A stretch of 34,400 nucleotides of DNA from Vibrio sp. Isolate32 (GCF_022397955.1 NZ_JAKEUQ010000026.1:1-34400), one strand, 5' to 3'. Numbered from the stretch's first letter, positions 23,237 through 32,461 are shown. Notes: generated from the letters alone by a model not told the origin. Translations and numbers: made by a program.

Positions 23237-24334
23237 ATGAGCGACTATCGAAAGACATTACTGGCGTTACCTTTGATTTTTTTAGCAGGCTGTAATTCAA
23301 GTTCCGGTTCGAATAAGCCTGCCACTAAAGCGCAAGCGAAACCTAAGGCTGACTACGTATTTTCATCGGTTAAGCTTGGTGAGTTGTATCAAGAGCGACA
23401 AGAGCTCCAAGAAGCAATGAAGCTTAATTACGACGGTGTGCAGTATGAAACTATTCTGTTTGCTGAAGACATCAGTGATGAGCAAAAAGTGGTTAGGCTA
23501 TCAAGTCGCTTAGGTCAGAGCGTTGACTTGTATTTTCCTGATGTAGGCTTTGATAACTGCGGTCTTTACAGTGAAGGCAATTACTATGATTCGTTTGATT
23601 GTGGTACGACTCAACGCTCAATTGGCAATGACACCACGTTAATTAACACGACGACGAATACTAATAAACAAGTCGAGCTTGAGTATCACAATGAACTGGC
23701 GCAATACGTTACTAGTCTAGGCTCTACGATTTTGAGCAACACTAAGAGTGGTAACAAGGTAACGATCACCACTTCGTTTGCCTTTAACGCTTTTTACCGC
23801 GATGTGCTCAACGAGACTGGAGCCGTTGATCGCATTAACTCGACCCTTGGGGCATCAACCTATTCCCAGCTTTTTGATATCGTGAAATTGTATCAAGGCA
23901 GTGAGATGACGTTGAAGTTTACCAACCATATTGGTGGAAGTGCTGACGATGATATTAATATGTACACCGGGCGCATGATTAAGAACAGCAATATGACGAC
24001 GGTTGTGACTCCAACGGGGTCGGTTTTCTCGGGAGGCACGGACCTGTTTGCTGCAGGTAATCCACGAGTTTTGCAACGCGCTGATACCACCAAAGCTATT
24101 GAGCTTAATAAACAGGTTGGCGTGCACAGTTGGGCCGAGGGGGATAAAACAGCCAAAGATTTCCCATACACCAACGAAAGCCATCGCAAGCAAGCGAGTT
24201 ACTTTAAAAAGGTAATGGGAGACAAAGGAATCGATTTTTATATCTTCACTTTAGACTCTGCGCCTGCTTCTGGTGAGCACTGGGTGACTAAAAGCGATTC
24301 AGATAAATACGGTTTTATTACTCGCATTGAGTAG
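23237..24334 (+). CDS. predicted lipoprotein, 365 aa, function unknown
   Basis: Starts MSDYRKTLLALPLIFLAGC, with lipobox LAGC and lipidated Cys at about residue 19, followed by a Ser/Gly/Lys linker (NSSSGSNKPATKAQAKPK). The mature part of about 325 residues has no membrane segments; it has a Cys pair in DNCGLYSEGNYYDSFDCG (probably a disulfide) and a C-terminal region FPYTNESHRKQASYFKKVMG. Ser after the Cys plus one suggests outer-membrane sorting. No family recognised. It is divergent from the response regulator with a possible regulator box in between, so it may be a target of that system. It has its own terminator. Confidence 0.85.
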   Translation: MSDYRKTLLALPLIFLAGCNSSSGSNKPATKAQAKPKADYVFSSVKLGELYQERQELQEAMKLNYDGVQYETILFAEDISDEQKVVRLSSRLGQSVDLYFPDVGFDNCGLYSEGNYYDSFDCGTTQRSIGNDTTLINTTTNTNKQVELEYHNELAQYVTSLGSTILSNTKSGNKVTITTSFAFNAFYRDVLNETGAVDRINSTLGASTYSQLFDIVKLYQGSEMTLKFTNHIGGSADDDINMYTGRMIKNSNMTTVVTPTGSVFSGGTDLFAAGNPRVLQRADTTKAIELNKQVGVHSWAEGDKTAKDFPYTNESHRKQASYFKKVMGDKGIDFYIFTLDSAPASGEHWVTKSDSDKYGFITRIE

Positions 24335-24368
24335 CTTAGGCTCGTAATAACATAAGAAACGATTTGAG

Positions 24369-24405
24369 AAGGTTGGTGATGACGTTGTTGTCACCAACCT
24401 TTTTG
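24369..24405 (+). terminator. terminator of the 365-aa lipoprotein gene
   Basis: AAGGTTGGTGA (24369-24379), 11-base loop, TCACCAACCTT (24391-24401), then TTT. Confidence 0.88.
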
Positions 24406-24714
24406 GTATTTCTTTGCTTGTTGTTATTGAGCCTTGCTTTCCGTGTCTTAAACTCTACCTTCAAATTTACTGATAAGACGTTTCCCCACAATTTTCTATA
24501 TGACAGCAGTCTGATTGAATATTGTACGCATCTAGCGAAAATATTTGACCAATAACTATCACACCTCAAATCTTTAATTGATTTCATTAGTGCCCTGGAT
24601 GATATTTAACTGATTGTTTTTAATTGATTTGTTTGGTTTTGAATGTCGTGTTGTTACGAGTTTGTTTTAAATAATCATTTGAACCCTAACTAAATTTCTG
24701 TCATTTTATACTTA
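24406..24714. other. AT-rich intergenic region before betI
   Basis: Low-complexity AT-rich DNA between the lipoprotein terminator and the betI operator. Short ORFs on both strands have no coding character. It presumably holds the bet operon promoter; no LuxR-type 21-bp palindrome is evident. Confidence 0.4.
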
Positions 24715-24728
24715 ACTGAACGTTCAAT
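24715..24728. promoter_or_regulatory. BetI-type operator
   Basis: ACTGAACGTTCAAT, a palindrome with one mismatched pair centred on GAAC/GTTC, 22 bases before the betI start. TetR-type repressor BetI is expected to bind here and to be released by choline. Confidence 0.65.
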
Positions 24729-24749
24729 ATAAAATAAAAGGACTAAGAA

Positions 24750-25352
24750 ATGCCGAAGGTTGGGATGCCCGATATACGTAAACCACAGCTTGTTCAAGCC
24801 ACCATGACGGTGATTGATCGAGTGGGTTTGCATGCCGCGAGTATTGCGTTAATCAGCAAAGAAGCGGGAGTCTCTACCGGCATCATTAATCACTACTTTG
24901 GCGGAAAACACGGCCTGCTCGAAGAGACCATGCGTGAAATTCTTCGCCAACTCTCCAACACCATCACGACTTCACTAAAAGCGCTTCCTGTTGATGCTCA
25001 CCAACAGAGAATTAACGCGATCATCGATGGTAACTTCGAAGGTTACCAAGCAGAAAACAAGGTCGCGAAGGCGTGGTTGGCATTTTGGTCATATTCAATG
25101 CATGACAAGCAGCTAAAAAGACTGCAGCGTGTGAACGAAAAACGTTTGATTTCACACTTACGCCTTGAGTTAAAAGGTATTTTGAATCACGAACAAGCGG
25201 ATCTTGTTGCTCACGGGATCGCGTCTCTGATTGATGGTTTATGGCTGAGAGGCACACTAAACCCAGATGGTATCGATGCTCAGAAGGCGCGCGCCATCAT
25301 CAACGACTACCTTGATAAGCAACTTACGTTCTACTCGTGTCGCAGCAAATAG
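24750..25352 (+). CDS. betI: choline-responsive TetR-family repressor BetI
   Basis: 200-aa repressor of the betaine operon. Starts MPKVGMPDIRKPQLVQATMTVIDRVG in the family manner. The helix-turn-helix is at about residues 28-55 (ASIALISKEAGVSTGIINHYFGGKHGLL). The C-terminal ligand domain includes WLAFWSYSMHDKQLKRLQRVNEKRL and LIDGLWLRGTLNPDG, typical of BetI. First gene of the betIBA-choXWV unit, behind its own operator; AAGGACT precedes the start. Confidence 0.96.
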   Translation: MPKVGMPDIRKPQLVQATMTVIDRVGLHAASIALISKEAGVSTGIINHYFGGKHGLLEETMREILRQLSNTITTSLKALPVDAHQQRINAIIDGNFEGYQAENKVAKAWLAFWSYSMHDKQLKRLQRVNEKRLISHLRLELKGILNHEQADLVAHGIASLIDGLWLRGTLNPDGIDAQKARAIINDYLDKQLTFYSCRSK

Positions 25353-25447
25353 ATCGCACTGGTAGCGCTAGAGCGACCAATATTTACACCAAATACTCAC
25401 ACATAGACCAGTAGAGTCTAATAACAATAATTAAGTCAGAATCTCAA

Positions 25448-26908
25448 ATGGAAATGAACTCGTTATACATTGATGGCGCAGCGATTAAAGCAACCTCTGG
25501 TGAAACCTTTGATAGCATTAACCCTGCAAACGGTGAACCTATCGCGACGTTAGGCCAAGCATCTTCAGCGGATGTCAACAGTGCTATTGAATCTGCGAAA
25601 CGCGGATTTGCGGTATGGTCAGCAATGACCGCTGTGGAACGCAGCCGTATTCTTTTAAAAGCGGTGGCAATACTTAGAGCTCGAAATGATGATCTTGCAA
25701 ACCTTGAGGTTGCTGATACGGGTAAGCCGCTACAAGAAGCGATTGAAGTGGATGTGGCGTCTGGCGCTGATGTTATTGAATACTTTGCTGGTTTGGCTCC
25801 AACGCTACAAGGCGACCAACAGCCGCTGAGCGAATCTCAATTTTTTTACACTCGCCGCGAGCCGCTAGGCATTTGTGCGGGCATTGGCGCGTGGAACTAC
25901 CCAATTCAAATCGCGATGTGGAAATCGGCTCCAGCACTCGCTGCGGGTAACGCGATGATTTTCAAGCCTTCAGAAGAAACACCGCTAACGGTACTTAAAC
26001 TTGCTGAGATTTTTACAGAAGCTGGTCTTCCTGATGGCGTGTTCAACGTGGTTCAGGGCGATTACCGTGTTGGTCAAATGCTAACGGTTCACCCAGACAT
26101 CGCAAAAGTGTCGTTTACGGGCGAAACTGGAACAGGTAAGGCGGTAATGGCTGACAGTGCCAAAACGCTGAAATCAGTCACCATGGAACTTGGCGGTAAA
26201 TCACCAATGATCGTGTTTGATGATGCGAAATTGGATGATGCAGTTTCAGCTTCGATGGTTGCTAACTTCTACACCCAAGGTGAAGTGTGTACTAACGGTA
26301 CTCGTGTCTATGTACATGAAAACATTTACAACGCATTCATCGACCAACTTAAAACACGCACTGAGAAGCTGATCATTGGTAACCCAATGGACATGGAGAC
26401 TCAGATCGGCGCGTTGATTTCCAAAGAACACCTTTCAAAAGTCCTTGAAGCCATTGAGCAGGCTAAACAGTCGGGCGCAACTCTGCTGACGGGCGGTTAT
26501 CAAGTGACAGACAACGGCCTCGAAAACGGTAACTTTGTTATCCCAACCGTGTTTGTGGATTGCGAAGACAACATGCCTCATGTTCAACAAGAGATCTTCG
26601 GCCCTGTAATGTCGGTGTTGAAGTTTACGGACGAAGACGACGTGATTCGCCGCGCTAACGACACCAAATATGGCCTTGCGGCTGGCGTGTTCACGCAAAA
26701 CCTTTCTCGTGCTCACCGCGTGATCCATCAAATGCAGGCTGGTATTTGTTGGGTTAATACGTGGGGTGACTCACCTGCAGAAATGCCTGTTGGTGGTTAC
26801 AAGCTTTCAGGTGTTGGCCGTGAAAACGGGCCAGAGACCCTACTCCACTATACGCAGACTAAGAGCATTCTTATTGAACTTGGCGACTACGCCAGCCCTT
26901 ATGCCTAA
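25448..26908 (+). CDS. betB: betaine-aldehyde dehydrogenase
   Basis: Oxidises betaine aldehyde to glycine betaine, the second step of osmoprotectant synthesis from choline. It is 486 aa, close to the E. coli 490. ALDH motifs: GAWNYPIQIAMWKSAPALAAGNAMIFKP-type cofactor site (GIGAWNYPIQIAMWK), VSFTGETGTGKAV, general base Glu in MELGGKSP, nucleophile Cys in GEVCTNGTR and the C-terminal EMPVGGYKLSGVGREN. It follows betI by 95 bp. An alternative start two codons in (25454) is possible. Confidence 0.97.
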   Translation: MEMNSLYIDGAAIKATSGETFDSINPANGEPIATLGQASSADVNSAIESAKRGFAVWSAMTAVERSRILLKAVAILRARNDDLANLEVADTGKPLQEAIEVDVASGADVIEYFAGLAPTLQGDQQPLSESQFFYTRREPLGICAGIGAWNYPIQIAMWKSAPALAAGNAMIFKPSEETPLTVLKLAEIFTEAGLPDGVFNVVQGDYRVGQMLTVHPDIAKVSFTGETGTGKAVMADSAKTLKSVTMELGGKSPMIVFDDAKLDDAVSASMVANFYTQGEVCTNGTRVYVHENIYNAFIDQLKTRTEKLIIGNPMDMETQIGALISKEHLSKVLEAIEQAKQSGATLLTGGYQVTDNGLENGNFVIPTVFVDCEDNMPHVQQEIFGPVMSVLKFTDEDDVIRRANDTKYGLAAGVFTQNLSRAHRVIHQMQAGICWVNTWGDSPAEMPVGGYKLSGVGRENGPETLLHYTQTKSILIELGDYASPYA

Positions 26909-26925
26909 CGCGTAACTCAATTCAA

Positions 26926-26949
26926 GAGACTGGCTTACGGGCTAGTCTC
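26926..26949 (+). other. intercistronic hairpin betB-betA
   Basis: GAGACTGGC (26926-26934), loop TTACGG, GCTAGTCTC (26941-26949), pairing fully if one G-U is allowed. No T-run; likely an mRNA processing or stability element. Confidence 0.55.
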
Positions 26950-26979
26950 ACTACTGACTAATCTCAGGGAAATCAAAAC

Positions 26980-28707
26980 ATGGAACAACGCTACGATTAT
27001 ATTATCGTCGGCGCGGGTTCGGCCGGCTGTGTGTTAGCGGATAGGCTAACGGAAAGCGGTGAACATAGCGTTTTATTACTGGAAGCGGGTGGTACGGATA
27101 AGAGCATTTTTATCCAAATGCCGACTGCGCTTTCTTACCCGATGAATACTGAAAAGTACGCTTGGCAATTTGAGACCCAACAAGAACCGGGCCTTGATGG
27201 ACGTGAACTGCATTGTCCACGCGGCAAGGTGTTGGGTGGCAGCTCATCGATCAACGGCATGGTTTATGTTCGTGGCCACGCGTGTGATTTTGACCAATGG
27301 GAAGAAGAGGGCGCTGTGGGTTGGAACTACCAAGCATGTCTGCCTTATTTCCGCCGTGCTGAGTCATGGAACAAAGGCGGTGATGAATACCGTGGTGACA
27401 ATGGTCCTGTCGGCACTTGTAACGGTAACGATATGGCGCTTAACCCCCTTTACCAAGCATTCATTGATGCAGGTAAAGACGCAGGTTACCCAGAAACACA
27501 AGATTACAACGGCTACCAGCAAGAAGGCTTCGGTACCATGCATATGACGGTAGACAAGGGGGTTAGAGCCTCAACCTCTAACGCTTATCTACGTCGTGCA
27601 TTGAAGCGTTCAAACCTTACCTTGAAAAAAGGCATCGTGGCGCGTCGTTTCTTACTTGAAGCACTCGTCGTAAAAGACCTGTCATCAAAAGGCCAATCAG
27701 GGCTGAAAGCCGTCGGTGTCGAGTTTGAAAAGTCAGGCAATACTCAGGTGGCTGTAGCGAACAAAGAAGTGATCTCTTCTGCGGGCTCTATCGGTTCGGT
27801 TCAACTGCTGCAGCTTTCTGGTATCGGCCCGAAAGCCGTGCTTGAAAAGGCTGGCGTTGAGCTGAAACACGAACTCAGTGGCGTCGGTGAAAACCTACAA
27901 GACCACCTAGAAGTGTACTTCCAATACCACTGTAACGAACCCATCACGCTTAACAGCAAGCTTGGCTTGGTCAGCAAGGGCATGATTGGCGCGGAATGGA
28001 TTCTGACTCGCAAAGGCCTTGGTGCCACTAACCACTTTGAATCGTGCGCGTTCATTCGTTCTCGCAAAGGATTGAAGTGGCCGAATATTCAATATCACTT
28101 CCTGCCAGCAGCGATGCGTTACGACGGACAAGCGGCCTTTGATGGTCACGGTTTCCAAGTACACGTAGGGCCTAATAAGCCAGAGAGTCGCGGCACGGTT
28201 GCGATCACTTCTGCTGATCCGCATGCCAAGCCAGAGATCATTTTCAACTACATCTCAACCGAACAAGACCGCCAAGATTGGCGTGATTGTATTCGTCTGA
28301 CGCGCGAAATTCTGTCGCAACCTGCGATGGATCTTTACCGAGGTGAAGAGATTCAGCCGGGTCTAAGTGTGACTTCCGATGAAGCAATCGACGAATGGGT
28401 TAAACAGAACGTGGAAAGTGCGTATCACCCTTCATGTGGCTGCAAAATGGGCGCTGATGATGATCCAATGGCAGTGCTTGATGAAGAGTGTCGCGTTCGC
28501 GGCATTGATAATCTGCGTGTTGTCGACTCATCTGTTTTCCCTGTTATTCCGAACGGAAACTTGAACGCCCCGACCATCATGGTGGCTGAGCGTGCTTCCG
28601 ATTTGATTTTGGGTAAGCCAATGCTCAAAGAGCAGGATGTTCCAGTGTGGATTGCACCTGAATGGCAAGAGAAGCAAAGAATCAATAAACCAGTAAGAGA
28701 AGCGTAA
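26980..28707 (+). CDS. betA: choline dehydrogenase
   Basis: Membrane-associated GMC flavoenzyme that oxidises choline to betaine aldehyde. It is 575 aa (E. coli 556). FAD motif YDYIIVGAGSAGCVLADRLT (residues 5-24), GMC signatures GKVLGGSSSINGMVYVRGH and SAGSIGSVQLLQLSGIGP, and the catalytic region SAYHPSCGCKMG (His about 487) with NLRVVDSSVFPVIPNGNLNAPT. The extra length is at the C-terminus (VPVWIAPEWQEKQRINKPVREA). CAGGGAAATC lies ahead of the ATG. Confidence 0.96.
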   Translation: MEQRYDYIIVGAGSAGCVLADRLTESGEHSVLLLEAGGTDKSIFIQMPTALSYPMNTEKYAWQFETQQEPGLDGRELHCPRGKVLGGSSSINGMVYVRGHACDFDQWEEEGAVGWNYQACLPYFRRAESWNKGGDEYRGDNGPVGTCNGNDMALNPLYQAFIDAGKDAGYPETQDYNGYQQEGFGTMHMTVDKGVRASTSNAYLRRALKRSNLTLKKGIVARRFLLEALVVKDLSSKGQSGLKAVGVEFEKSGNTQVAVANKEVISSAGSIGSVQLLQLSGIGPKAVLEKAGVELKHELSGVGENLQDHLEVYFQYHCNEPITLNSKLGLVSKGMIGAEWILTRKGLGATNHFESCAFIRSRKGLKWPNIQYHFLPAAMRYDGQAAFDGHGFQVHVGPNKPESRGTVAITSADPHAKPEIIFNYISTEQDRQDWRDCIRLTREILSQPAMDLYRGEEIQPGLSVTSDEAIDEWVKQNVESAYHPSCGCKMGADDDPMAVLDEECRVRGIDNLRVVDSSVFPVIPNGNLNAPTIMVAERASDLILGKPMLKEQDVPVWIAPEWQEKQRINKPVREA

Positions 28708-28778
28708 GTTTCTGTTATTAGTTAAAAAATAGAAAAAGCAAAAAGTAACAACAAAAATTAGTCAAAAGTCAGAAGAAC

Positions 28779-28808
28779 TGCTCTCTATCGGTGTTGATAT
28801 CGAGCAGA
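28779..28808 (+). other. weak hairpin betA-choX
   Basis: CTGCTC (28779-28784) and GAGCAG (28803-28808) around an 18-base loop, then AAAAAGG leading into the choX ribosome-binding site. May influence choX translation; no terminator character. Confidence 0.35.
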
Positions 28809-28834
28809 AAAAGGAAAGATAAAAAGGAACCATT

Positions 28835-29806
28835 ATGACGACTCTAAATATTCAGAACATGACCACGAAAACGTTAACAGCACTAGCCATCAGTTCATTT
28901 GCATTTGGTGCTAACGCTTCAGTTGAACCACAGCAATGTGAAAACGTTCGCTTCGCTGATGTAGGCTGGACTGACATTACCGCAACAACAGCTGTTACTT
29001 CTGAGCTATTAAAAGGCCTTGGTTACAAAACCAAAACCGACCTACTTTCAGTACCGGTGACTTACTCTTCAATGGCGAACGGTGATATTGACGTATTCCT
29101 AGGTAACTGGATGCCAACCATGGAAGGCGATATTGCTAAGTACCGTGAAGCGGGCACGGTTGAAACCGTTCGTGCTAACCTTGAAGGCGCAAAATACACG
29201 CTAGCCGTACCAAAATACGTGTACGACTCTGGTGTAAAAAGTTTCGCAGACCTAGCAAAACATGCTGACAAATTTAAAGACCGCATCTACGGCATAGAAC
29301 CGGGTAACGATGGTAACCGCTTAATCCAATCAATGATTGATTCTGACGCGTTTGGCTTGAAAGATTTCAGCCTAGTGGAATCAAGTGAAGCGGGCATGGT
29401 ATCGCAAGTATCTCGTGCCGCACGTCGCAGCCAATGGATTGTTTACCTTGGTTGGGCACCGCACCCAATGAACAGCAATGTTGATATGGAATACCTTTCT
29501 GGCGGTGACGACTTCTTTGGCCCTAACTACGGTGGCGCGAATGTTTACACTAACGTTCGTTCAAACTACCTGTCTGAGTGTGCAAACGTCGGTCAACTTC
29601 TGCAAAACCTAGAATTCACTCTAGAGATGGAAAACCAGTTGATGGAAGCCATTCTTAACCAAAAAGTGAAGCCAGAAAAAGCGGCTCAACAATGGTTGAC
29701 CAAGAACCCTCAACAAGTTGAAGCTTGGTTAGACAACGTAAAAACGCATAAAGGTGAATCAGCGACTCAAGCGGTTACTGAATACCTAAAACAAGTTAAA
29801 GCTTAG
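28835..29806 (+). CDS. choX: choline/betaine ABC transporter binding protein
   Basis: Periplasmic binding protein of the OpuAC/ProX-like family, 323 aa, best matching the choline-specific ChoX type. Signal peptide about residues 9-29 (LTALAISSFAFGANA). Mature features: VRFADVGWTDITATTAVTSE, LGNWMPTMEGD, YGIEPGNDGNRLIQSMI, and aromatic ligand-box tryptophans in WMPTM and YLGWAPHPMN. AAGGAACC precedes the ATG at 28835; a start at 28859 would give a more standard signal peptide but has no ribosome-binding site. In Vibrio the gene is often called proX; the bet context supports choline. Confidence 0.92.
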   Translation: MTTLNIQNMTTKTLTALAISSFAFGANASVEPQQCENVRFADVGWTDITATTAVTSELLKGLGYKTKTDLLSVPVTYSSMANGDIDVFLGNWMPTMEGDIAKYREAGTVETVRANLEGAKYTLAVPKYVYDSGVKSFADLAKHADKFKDRIYGIEPGNDGNRLIQSMIDSDAFGLKDFSLVESSEAGMVSQVSRAARRSQWIVYLGWAPHPMNSNVDMEYLSGGDDFFGPNYGGANVYTNVRSNYLSECANVGQLLQNLEFTLEMENQLMEAILNQKVKPEKAAQQWLTKNPQQVEAWLDNVKTHKGESATQAVTEYLKQVKA

Positions 29807-29840
29807 TTCTACCTATCTCAACAGCTACATAAATAATAAA

Positions 29841-29882
29841 GGTGGGCTTGCCAATTTATCGATTGGTTTGAAGTAGCCCACC
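29841..29882 (+). other. intercistronic hairpin choX-choW
   Basis: Outer stem GGTGGGCT (29841-29848) with AGCCCACC (29875-29882), inner pairing CCAAT/ATTGG. No T-run. Similar stems after binding-protein genes protect the upstream message, giving more binding protein than permease. Confidence 0.65.
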
Positions 29883-29901
29883 CATAATAAAAGGCAATAT
29901 T

Positions 29902-30744
29902 GTGAATTTTATTACGGAAAACAAAATCCCTGTCGGACAATGGATGGAAGCGGGTGTTGATTGGCTAACAATCAATGCGGCAGGATTCTTTGACGCTATT
30001 TCGATTTTTCTAGAAACCGTCATTATGTTTTTAGTCGATGTATTTAAGTGGATGCCGCCTGCACTGCCAATCGTGATGACTGCTGCGATTGCATGGTACT
30101 TACACCGTAAACCTTCGTTGGTGATCTTTGTGGTCGCGGCACTGCTGACTATTCTTAACCTCGGCTACTGGCAAGAAATGCTGGAAACCTTTGTCCTCGT
30201 CTTTGCGGCGACAACGATTTCCGTATTAATTGGCGTACCGGTTGGCATCATGGCTGCGCATCGTCCTTGGCTCTATACAGTTTTGCGTCCAATCCTTGAT
30301 TTGATGCAGACAGTCCCAACGTTTGTTTATCTGATTCCAACTCTGGTTCTATTCGGCTTAGGCATCGTTCCTGGCTTAATCTCGACCATTATTTTCGCGA
30401 TAGCTGCACCGATTCGTTTGACCTACTTAGGCGTCACCAAAGTCCCTGAAGAGTTGATTGAAGCGGGTAAAGCGTTTGGTGCGAGCCGCATGAAATTGCT
30501 GATGAAAGTGGAATTACCGGCTGCCTTACCAAGCATTATGGCGGGTGTCACTCAGTGCATTATGTTATCGCTTTCGATGGTGGTTATCGCCGCTCTTGTC
30601 GGTGCTGACGGACTTGGTAAACCTGTTGTTCGCGCATTGAACACAGTGAACATCTCACAAGGTTTTGAAGCCGGGCTGGCGATTGTATTAGTCGCTATCA
30701 TTCTTGATCGCTTGTGCAAAACACCAAACCAGAAGGAAGCGTAG
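29902..30744 (+). CDS. choW: choline/betaine ABC transporter permease
   Basis: Inner-membrane permease of the OpuAB/ProW type, 280 aa with a GTG start; AAGG stands ahead of it. It has about six hydrophobic segments, and the family's EAA loop is seen as EELIEAGKAFGASRMKLLMKVELPAALPSIMAGV (about 190-223). VPVGIMAAHRPWLYTVLRPILDLMQTVPTFVYLIP-type sequence precedes it (motif LDLMQTVPTFVYLIP). The stop is 2 bases before the choV start. Confidence 0.94.
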   Translation: MNFITENKIPVGQWMEAGVDWLTINAAGFFDAISIFLETVIMFLVDVFKWMPPALPIVMTAAIAWYLHRKPSLVIFVVAALLTILNLGYWQEMLETFVLVFAATTISVLIGVPVGIMAAHRPWLYTVLRPILDLMQTVPTFVYLIPTLVLFGLGIVPGLISTIIFAIAAPIRLTYLGVTKVPEELIEAGKAFGASRMKLLMKVELPAALPSIMAGVTQCIMLSLSMVVIAALVGADGLGKPVVRALNTVNISQGFEAGLAIVLVAIILDRLCKTPNQKEA

Positions 30745-30746
30745 CT

Positions 30747-31973
30747 ATGTCTCAAGACAACAAAGCTGTATCTCAAGAACAGACAGCAATGGACGCGATT
30801 ACCATTAAAAACCTCGATGTTGTGTTTGGTAATAAGCCGAAACAAGCGCTTGAACTGCTCGACCAGGGTAAAACCCGCCAAGAGATTATCGATGAAACTG
30901 GTCAAGTTGTCGGCGTAGACAATGTGTCGCTGAAGGTTGAAGAAGGCGAGATTTGTGTGCTGATGGGTTTGTCTGGTTCTGGTAAATCATCTTTGCTTCG
31001 CGCAGTTAACGGTTTGAATGAGATCAGCCGTGGTTCACTGACAATCAAAGATGGCGACCAACAAGTCGATTTAGCGCAATGTGATGAAGCGACTTTGCGT
31101 CATCTTCGTACTCACCGCGTATCAATGGTTTTCCAAAAGTTTGCTTTGATGCCATGGCTTAACGTATTAGATAACGTAGCGTTTGGTCTTGAAATGCAAG
31201 GTGTATCCAAAGATGTTCGTCGTGCAAAAGCGCGTGAACAATTAGAAATGGTCGGCCTAGCGGAATGGGACACTAAATTTCCACATGAGCTTTCTGGCGG
31301 CATGCAGCAACGTGTTGGTTTGGCGCGTGCGTTTGCGATGGACACCGACATTCTGTTGATGGATGAACCGTTTTCGGCACTTGATCCACTGATTCGTGCT
31401 CAGCTGCAAGATGAACTGATCACGCTACAAAACAAACTCAATAAAACAATTCTGTTCGTGAGCCACGACCTAGATGAAGCTTTGAAAATTGGCAATAACA
31501 TTGCGATCATGGAGTCAGGCAAACTGATTCAACACGGTAAGCCTGAAGAGATCGTACTGACGCCAAAAACCGAATACGTAAAAGACTTCGTTGCTCACAC
31601 TAATCCATTGAATGTGCTAAAAGGTCGTTCTTTAATGCAGCCTCTTGATTCACTGACGCAAGAGAATAAAAGCTGGAAGATCTGCGATTCTAAAGATCTC
31701 TGGATTGAACAGAATGAAGGTGTTTTATCGGTGAAAGGTGAATCTACCTTGGCGCTTGTAGAGTGGAGCGAGTCTGACGACCTAACCGCGATCAGCGCGT
31801 CGAGTGTGGTCGTGGCAAGCCCGGAAATTGGCATGCGTGATGCGATTAAGCTCAAGCAAATCAGTAACTATCCCATTCTTCTCGTTGAAGACAATCAACT
31901 GGTGGGTATTTTGGATAACAGCGAGTTTTACAACGCACTAACGGGTAGCTTTCAACTCAATAATGCCGCTTAG
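30747..31973 (+). CDS. choV: choline/betaine ABC transporter ATP-binding protein
   Basis: ATPase subunit powering ChoXW, 408 aa. Walker A GLSGSGKSS, Q-loop VFQKFALMPW, signature LSGGMQQRVGLARA, Walker B ILLMDEPFSALD and H-loop FVSHDLDEA. The N-terminus has the NKPKQALELLDQGKTRQEI insertion typical of the quaternary-amine group (ProV/ChoV). The C-terminal part (about 300-408) is a degenerate CBS-like regulatory region (YPILLVEDNQLVGILDNSEF). ATG at 30747, with AAGGAAGCG inside the end of choW, argues for translational coupling. Confidence 0.95.
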   Translation: MSQDNKAVSQEQTAMDAITIKNLDVVFGNKPKQALELLDQGKTRQEIIDETGQVVGVDNVSLKVEEGEICVLMGLSGSGKSSLLRAVNGLNEISRGSLTIKDGDQQVDLAQCDEATLRHLRTHRVSMVFQKFALMPWLNVLDNVAFGLEMQGVSKDVRRAKAREQLEMVGLAEWDTKFPHELSGGMQQRVGLARAFAMDTDILLMDEPFSALDPLIRAQLQDELITLQNKLNKTILFVSHDLDEALKIGNNIAIMESGKLIQHGKPEEIVLTPKTEYVKDFVAHTNPLNVLKGRSLMQPLDSLTQENKSWKICDSKDLWIEQNEGVLSVKGESTLALVEWSESDDLTAISASSVVVASPEIGMRDAIKLKQISNYPILLVEDNQLVGILDNSEFYNALTGSFQLNNAA

Positions 31974-31990
31974 TGGTTTGAACTGAAATA

Positions 31991-32045
31991 ATTCGTTTTC
32001 TAACGAATAAAATAGGTAGTGAGGTGTTCAAATCTTGCTACCTAT
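31991..32045 (+). other. hairpins after choV
   Basis: Two stems: ATTCGTT-TTCT-AACGAAT (31991-32008) and ATAGGTAG ... CTACCTAT (32012-32019 with 32038-32045). Neither has a T-run. They probably mark the 3' end of the bet operon message. Confidence 0.45.
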
Positions 32046-32051
32046 ATGACT

Positions 32052-32180
32052 CTATACTCTTCATACTTGAAGCTGTAGCGTTGTAAGTTGCTTAAGTGCA
32101 CCCTAATCACATAGAACTTCTATGCTCATAGGGATGAACTTAGTTTGTTGCCTAGCTGCAAATCCAATTATTTTGAGTAT
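32052..32180. repeat. ERIC element
   Basis: About 129 bp matching the ERIC intergenic palindromic repeat (127 bp in enterobacteria). It starts TATACTCTTCATACTTGAAG, holds CACCCTAATCACATA ... TATGCTCATAGGGAT as the central inverted region, then TTGCCTAGCTGCAA, and ends AATTATTTTGAGTAT. It lies between choV and marR with no gene inside. The 74-codon ORF across it is not a gene. Confidence 0.85.
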
Positions 32181-32461
32181 GCGGCTTTTTATTTACCGAC
32201 AACATTTCGCTTTTTCTTACCTCGTTCCCCACTTTAAGACTGAATATCGCTACTCATTGTACAAAAGTGTTGCCATTCGCAAATTCAGAGGCATATTAAA
32301 GATTGAGAATAGTATGAACATCAGTACAATGCGGAAAAATCAATGAAGTAATTTATCAATTTACAGTGTAATTCGAGCTCACCTGACGTAAATAATCAGG
32401 ACATTTTATCGCTTCGACGCTGTCAAACTATTCACAGTATATTAGTACAAAGGTCTGCATC
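32181..32461. other. intergenic region between the ERIC element and marR
   Basis: AT-rich spacer. No clear promoter pair or operator palindrome of the MarR type could be fixed by eye; the marR promoter must lie here. Confidence 0.4.

Noticed and set aside
32122..32346. 74-codon plus-strand ORF downstream of choV
   Set aside because: It runs through the ERIC repeat and has no coding character or ribosome-binding site.
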